Assembly (NCBI GenBank): GCA_049679965.1 | Contig: JBAUGX010000118.1 | Coordinates: 9,156-73,155, forward strand | DNA length: 64,000 nt | Reading direction: 5' to 3' | Source of the DNA: 2-12-FULL-65-11 sp049679965 | Lineage (GTDB): Bacteria; Acidobacteriota; Vicinamibacteria; Vicinamibacterales; CAVVIG01 | Part shown: positions 61,137 to 64,000 of the stretch, piece after piece | Position numbering within the stretch: the stretch's first letter is position 1 | Layout of the letters: each line of letters opens with the position of its first letter | Translations under genes and position numbers: made by a program | Notes under the pieces: model-generated | What the model saw: only the letters and a program-made list of their open reading frames with translations | Told to the model about the DNA's origin: nothing | Databases searched by the model: none

Positions 61137-62504
61137 ATGCCCGCACCGACAGTTCTGGTCGTGGACGACGAACAGCTGATTCGCTGGTCGTTGACGACGC
61201 GTCTCTCCGATGAAGGTTACCGCGTCCTCGAGGCCGAGACGGCCGCCGCCGCTCTCGATCGGGTGCGGGAGGGTGTCGACCTCGTTCTGCTCGACTACCG
61301 GTTACCCGATGGGGACGGCCTGGCGGTCCTCAAGAAGATCAAGGAACGCGACCCCGACACGCTCGTCATCCTGTTGACGGCGCAGGTGAGCGTGGAGCTC
61401 GCCGTCGAGGCGATGAAACAGGGCGCGTATCACTACGCGAACAAGCCCTTCAACGTCGACGAAATCGTCCTGCTCGTCGAGAAGGCGCTCGAAACGACTC
61501 GGCTGCGTCGCGAAGTGCGAACACTGCGGGCCACCCAGGCCCAGCCCTACACACTCGACCGCATTGTCGGCGACAGTGCCGCGATGGTCGCCATCAGGGC
61601 GCTTCTGCAGAAGGTGGCGGCAAGCCCCGCATCAACCGTGCTGCTGACTGGAGAGAGCGGTACCGGCAAGGATCTGGCCGCCAAGGTCATCCACTACGCA
61701 AGCGATCGTGCGAACAGACCCTTCATGAACATCACCTGCTCGGCCTTGCCCGAGCAGTTGATCGAGAGCGAGCTGTTCGGGCACGAGCGCGGTTCGTTCA
61801 CCGGCGCGGATCGCCAGAAGCGGGGCTTGCTCGAATCGGCCGATGGCGGCACGGTGTTCCTGGACGAAATCGGCGAGATGCAACCGGGACTGCAGGCCAA
61901 GGTGCTGCGTTTTCTCGAGGACAAGGCCTTCAAGCGTGTCGGCGCGTCGGCGGACATCAAGGTCGACGTGCGCGTCATTGCCGCCACCAACCGCAAGCTC
62001 GAAGACGAGGTCCGCCAGGGGAAGTTTCGAGAGGACCTCTACTATCGGTTGAACGTCCTGCCCATAGCACTGCCCCCGCTGCGGGCCAGGGCTGGCGATT
62101 TGCCGCTGCTCGTCAACTACTACATCGACATCTTCAATCGCGAGTTCAAGAAGCGCGTGCGGGGCATCGCGCCGGACGCGATGGCTCGCCTTCAGACCTA
62201 TGCGTGGCCCGGCAATGTCCGGGAGCTCCGCAACGCCATCGAGCGGGCGATGTTGCTGACTGAAGAGCCGGTGCTCGGTATCGATCAGTTCCCGCTCGGC
62301 GGGGGCCTGGGCAGAGTCACCGATGGCTTCGAGTTGCCCAATGGCGGCGTCGATCTCGAGCAATTGGAGCGCTCCCTCGTCGTCCAGGCGCTCGAGCGAA
62401 GCGCGTGGAACCAGACCAAGGCCGCCACGCTTCTGGGCCTCAATCGCGATCAGATCCGGTATCGCGTCGAGAAGTTCAAGCTCGAGCGGCCAGCCCAGGC
62501 CTGA
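61137..62504 (+). CDS. NtrC-family sigma-54 response regulator
   Basis: A 455-residue regulator: receiver (3-118, phospho-Asp53 in LLDYRLPDG, Lys103), AAA+ domain with Walker A GESGTGKD (172-179), sigma-54 loop GSFTGA (219-224), GTVFLDEIGEM and WPGNVRELRNAIE, then a Fis-type helix-turn-helix (AWNQTKAATLLGLNRDQIRY). It is complete for activation. Following the FixL-like kinase by 550 bases, it is the best candidate to control nearby sigma-54 promoters in response to oxygen or redox. Confidence 0.93.
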   Translation: MPAPTVLVVDDEQLIRWSLTTRLSDEGYRVLEAETAAAALDRVREGVDLVLLDYRLPDGDGLAVLKKIKERDPDTLVILLTAQVSVELAVEAMKQGAYHYANKPFNVDEIVLLVEKALETTRLRREVRTLRATQAQPYTLDRIVGDSAAMVAIRALLQKVAASPASTVLLTGESGTGKDLAAKVIHYASDRANRPFMNITCSALPEQLIESELFGHERGSFTGADRQKRGLLESADGGTVFLDEIGEMQPGLQAKVLRFLEDKAFKRVGASADIKVDVRVIAATNRKLEDEVRQGKFREDLYYRLNVLPIALPPLRARAGDLPLLVNYYIDIFNREFKKRVRGIAPDAMARLQTYAWPGNVRELRNAIERAMLLTEEPVLGIDQFPLGGGLGRVTDGFELPNGGVDLEQLERSLVVQALERSAWNQTKAATLLGLNRDQIRYRVEKFKLERPAQA

Positions 62505-62521
62505 ACCCGGCGCCTGCCGCG

Positions 62522-62553
62522 ATTTTTCCCCCGCTTCGCCACGAAATAGTCCC
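62522..62553. promoter_or_regulatory. Possible UAS with one good GGGACTATTTCG half-site
   Basis: The right part, 62541-62553, read on the minus strand is GGGACTATTTCGT, matching the left arm of the 41240 palindrome at 12 of 13 bases. The left part keeps only the inner CCCGC. The centre is about 88 bases upstream of the -24 element at 62625. Confidence 0.45.
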
Positions 62554-62589
62554 CACGCCCGAGGTCGCCGGCGGCCATCTTGTCCAATT

Positions 62590-62609
62590 AGCGCCGAAAT
62601 CCCGGCGCT
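62590..62609. promoter_or_regulatory. Inverted repeat between UAS-like site and promoter
   Basis: AGCGCCG-aaatcc-CGGCGCT, a perfect 7-bp inverted repeat 16 bases upstream of the -24 element. It may be a second operator; no family match is known to me. Confidence 0.35.
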
Positions 62610-62624
62610 TTGGCCCTGGGCCGG

Positions 62625-62640
62625 TGGCACATGGGTTGCC
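62625..62640 (+). promoter_or_regulatory. Strong candidate sigma-54 promoter of the nifU-like/activator operon
   Basis: TGGCAC-ATGGG-TTGCC matches the consensus throughout. The predicted start near 62652 gives a 36-base leader before ATG 62688 with its GGAGG site. Confidence 0.75.
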
Positions 62641-62687
62641 CCAGGTGCCGGCATTCCGGAGGCACTCATGGCCGGGTGGAGGACTCG

Positions 62688-62912
62688 ATGGTGACGAAAG
62701 AGCGGGTGGAATCGGTGCTCGACCGCGTGCGGCCGTTCCTGCGCGCCGATGGCGGAGACATTGAGTTGATCAATGTGGAAGGTAATTCCGCGGGCGTCCG
62801 TCTCACGGGCGTCTGCGCGGCCTGTCCGAGCGCGCAGATGACGCTGCATCTTGGTGTCGAAGCCGCGCTTCGTGACGCGATGCCCGAGTTCGGCACGCTG
62901 CGGCTCGTGTGA
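62688..62912 (+). CDS. NifU C-terminal-like Fe-S scaffold/carrier protein
   Basis: A 74-residue protein with VRPFLRADGGDIELINVEG and VCAACPSAQMTL, where the CxxC binds a transferable Fe-S cluster. This is the stand-alone NfuA/NifU-C domain. It would supply clusters to Fe-S proteins. GGAGG lies seven bases upstream of the ATG. It is the first gene after a strong sigma-54 promoter and is 10 bases from the activator gene, an unusual pairing. Confidence 0.9.
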   Translation: MVTKERVESVLDRVRPFLRADGGDIELINVEGNSAGVRLTGVCAACPSAQMTLHLGVEAALRDAMPEFGTLRLV

Positions 62913-62922
62913 GGCGTCCACC

Positions 62923-63969
62923 ATGCCAACCACCATTTCTCGCTCCATCGGTCCCATGGTCGTCGGTCGAAGCGCCAAGATGCGCGCCGTGTTCGAGTTC
63001 CTGCAGGTGATCGGCCACAGCGAGAGCACCGTGCTCATCACTGGTGAAAGCGGCACGGGCAAGGAAGTGACGGCGACCTTGATCCATCAAGCGAGCCCGC
63101 GCAAACACCAGCCCTTCGTCGCCGTCAGTTGCGCGCTGTTTTCCGAGACATTGATTGAGTCGGAGCTCTTCGGGCACGAGCGGGGCGCATACACCGGCGC
63201 GTTCAAAGAGCGCCCCGGACGCTTCGAGCTGGCGGAAGGCGGCACCCTGTTTCTGGACGACATCGACGACGTGCCGCTCGCGATGCAGGTGAAGCTGCTG
63301 CGGGTCCTTCAGAATCGCACGATCGAGCGACTGGGGAGCACCAAGACGGTACCGGTCAACGTGCGCGTCCTCGCCGGCAGCAAGAAGGACCTGAGGCAGA
63401 TGGTTGCCGAGGGCAAGTTCCGCGAGGACCTGTACTACCGCCTCAACGTCCTGCCGTTGACCCTGCCGCCGCTGCGCGAACGCCGTGAGGACATTCCGGT
63501 CCTGGCCGATTACTTCATCGAGCGCTACTTCCACCGCCGCGGCGAGAAGACGCCGGGCATTTCAGAGGCGGTGCGACAGGCCTTCGCGCGGTACGACTGG
63601 CCCGGCAACGTGCGCGAGCTCGAAAACGCCTGCGAGCGCATCGCCCAGACCTGCACCTGCGGCACGGTGCACGTCGGCTGCATGGCCGCCAATATTCTCT
63701 TCGGCGCGGGCGGAGAGTCGATCCCGGATGTGATGCCGACGGCGCCGGTCACCGAGTCTCCCGCCGCGATCTCGCTCGACGACCGGCTCCGTGAGCTCGA
63801 GGCCGGTCTGATTGGCTGGGCGCTCCAGGTCAGCCAGGGCAACAAGTCGCGGGCCGCCGAGCTGCTGCAGGTCAAGCGGTCGACGCTCGGCGATCGCATC
63901 AACCGGTGCGGGCTCGGACGATCGCCGGCCGCCGAGGACGATCGGCCGTCGGCGGCGCATTCAGCGTGA
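62923..63969 (+). CDS. Sigma-54 activator without receiver domain
   Basis: A 348-residue enhancer-binding protein: Walker A GESGTGKE (41-48), sigma-54 loop GAYTGA (88-93), GTLFLDDIDDV, WPGNVRELENACE and a Fis-type helix-turn-helix (QGNKSRAAELLQVKRSTLGD). There is no N-terminal sensor, so its level probably sets its activity; it lies behind a sigma-54 promoter and may regulate itself. It is cotranscribed with the NifU-like gene and, by position, may bind the GGGACTAT palindromes. Confidence 0.9.
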   Translation: MPTTISRSIGPMVVGRSAKMRAVFEFLQVIGHSESTVLITGESGTGKEVTATLIHQASPRKHQPFVAVSCALFSETLIESELFGHERGAYTGAFKERPGRFELAEGGTLFLDDIDDVPLAMQVKLLRVLQNRTIERLGSTKTVPVNVRVLAGSKKDLRQMVAEGKFREDLYYRLNVLPLTLPPLRERREDIPVLADYFIERYFHRRGEKTPGISEAVRQAFARYDWPGNVRELENACERIAQTCTCGTVHVGCMAANILFGAGGESIPDVMPTAPVTESPAAISLDDRLRELEAGLIGWALQVSQGNKSRAAELLQVKRSTLGDRINRCGLGRSPAAEDDRPSAAHSA

Positions 63970-64000
63970 AGCTGGCCGTGTGACCGAGCGAGGCCTGACG

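Overview
The window is 64 kb of GC-rich, densely coding bacterial chromosome. It contains no rRNA, tRNA, CRISPR array, transposase or phage gene that I could find. The best taxonomic clue is a secreted VWA protein of the VWFA-related Acidobacterial type (27956-28942). PEP-CTERM sorting, many sigma-54 regulators, and intergenic heptanucleotide and palindromic repeats fit the same picture. I infer an uncultured member of Acidobacteriota, probably close to Vicinamibacteria; no marker gene here proves it.

Layout. 1-6.5 kb: the end of a surface-polysaccharide locus (SAF-domain oxidoreductase, Wzm/Wzt-type ABC exporter, three glycosyltransferase-type proteins). 6.6-18 kb: regulation and envelope. 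This part has a PEP-CTERM protein with a possible Cys-Gln thioester domain, two sigma-54 activators, two degenerate receiver proteins (one with PilZ), a PEGA protein, fabD, a small HTH plus H-box gene pair, a FliA-like sigma factor and a hybrid histidine kinase. 18-41 kb: mostly housekeeping and metabolism (EamA transporter, FabZ-like dehydratase, RsbU-type phosphatase, DsbD, PLP enzymes, CrcB, beta-CASP nuclease, DPP III, MalQ, AI-2E-family protein). 41.2-46.7 kb: a five-gene electron-transfer operon made of a monoheme cytochrome c, a Rieske protein, a cytochrome b-c fusion, an MtrA/DmsE-like decaheme cytochrome and an MtrB/PioB-like outer-membrane barrel. 46.7-51 kb: a copper ATPase, DUF302 and TonB cluster on the opposite strand. 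51-54.3 kb: an MgtC/DUF4010 protein and a P1B-type ATPase. 55.7-64 kb: a USP / ADP-forming acyl-CoA synthetase / USP operon divergent from a FixL-like heme-PAS kinase, two response regulators, a NifU-like protein and another sigma-54 activator.

The most interesting signal is regulatory. Six sites match the sigma-54 -24/-12 promoter (GG-N10-GC spacing, mostly TTGC at -12). They lie ahead of the electron-transfer operon, the MgtC/ATPase operon, the USP operon, the nifU-like/activator operon, the PEGA gene and the PEP-CTERM gene. Two of them share a near-identical 32-bp palindrome (arms GGGACTATTYCGC and GCGGGATAGTCC) about 80 bp upstream of the -24 element. A third has a close half-site at a similar distance. 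Together with four sigma-54 activators and a FixL-type sensor in the same window, this suggests an oxygen- or redox-responsive sigma-54 regulon. It would link extracellular electron transfer, metal/ion transport, substrate-level ATP formation and stress proteins. The promoter matches are read directly from the sequence; the regulon is an inference.
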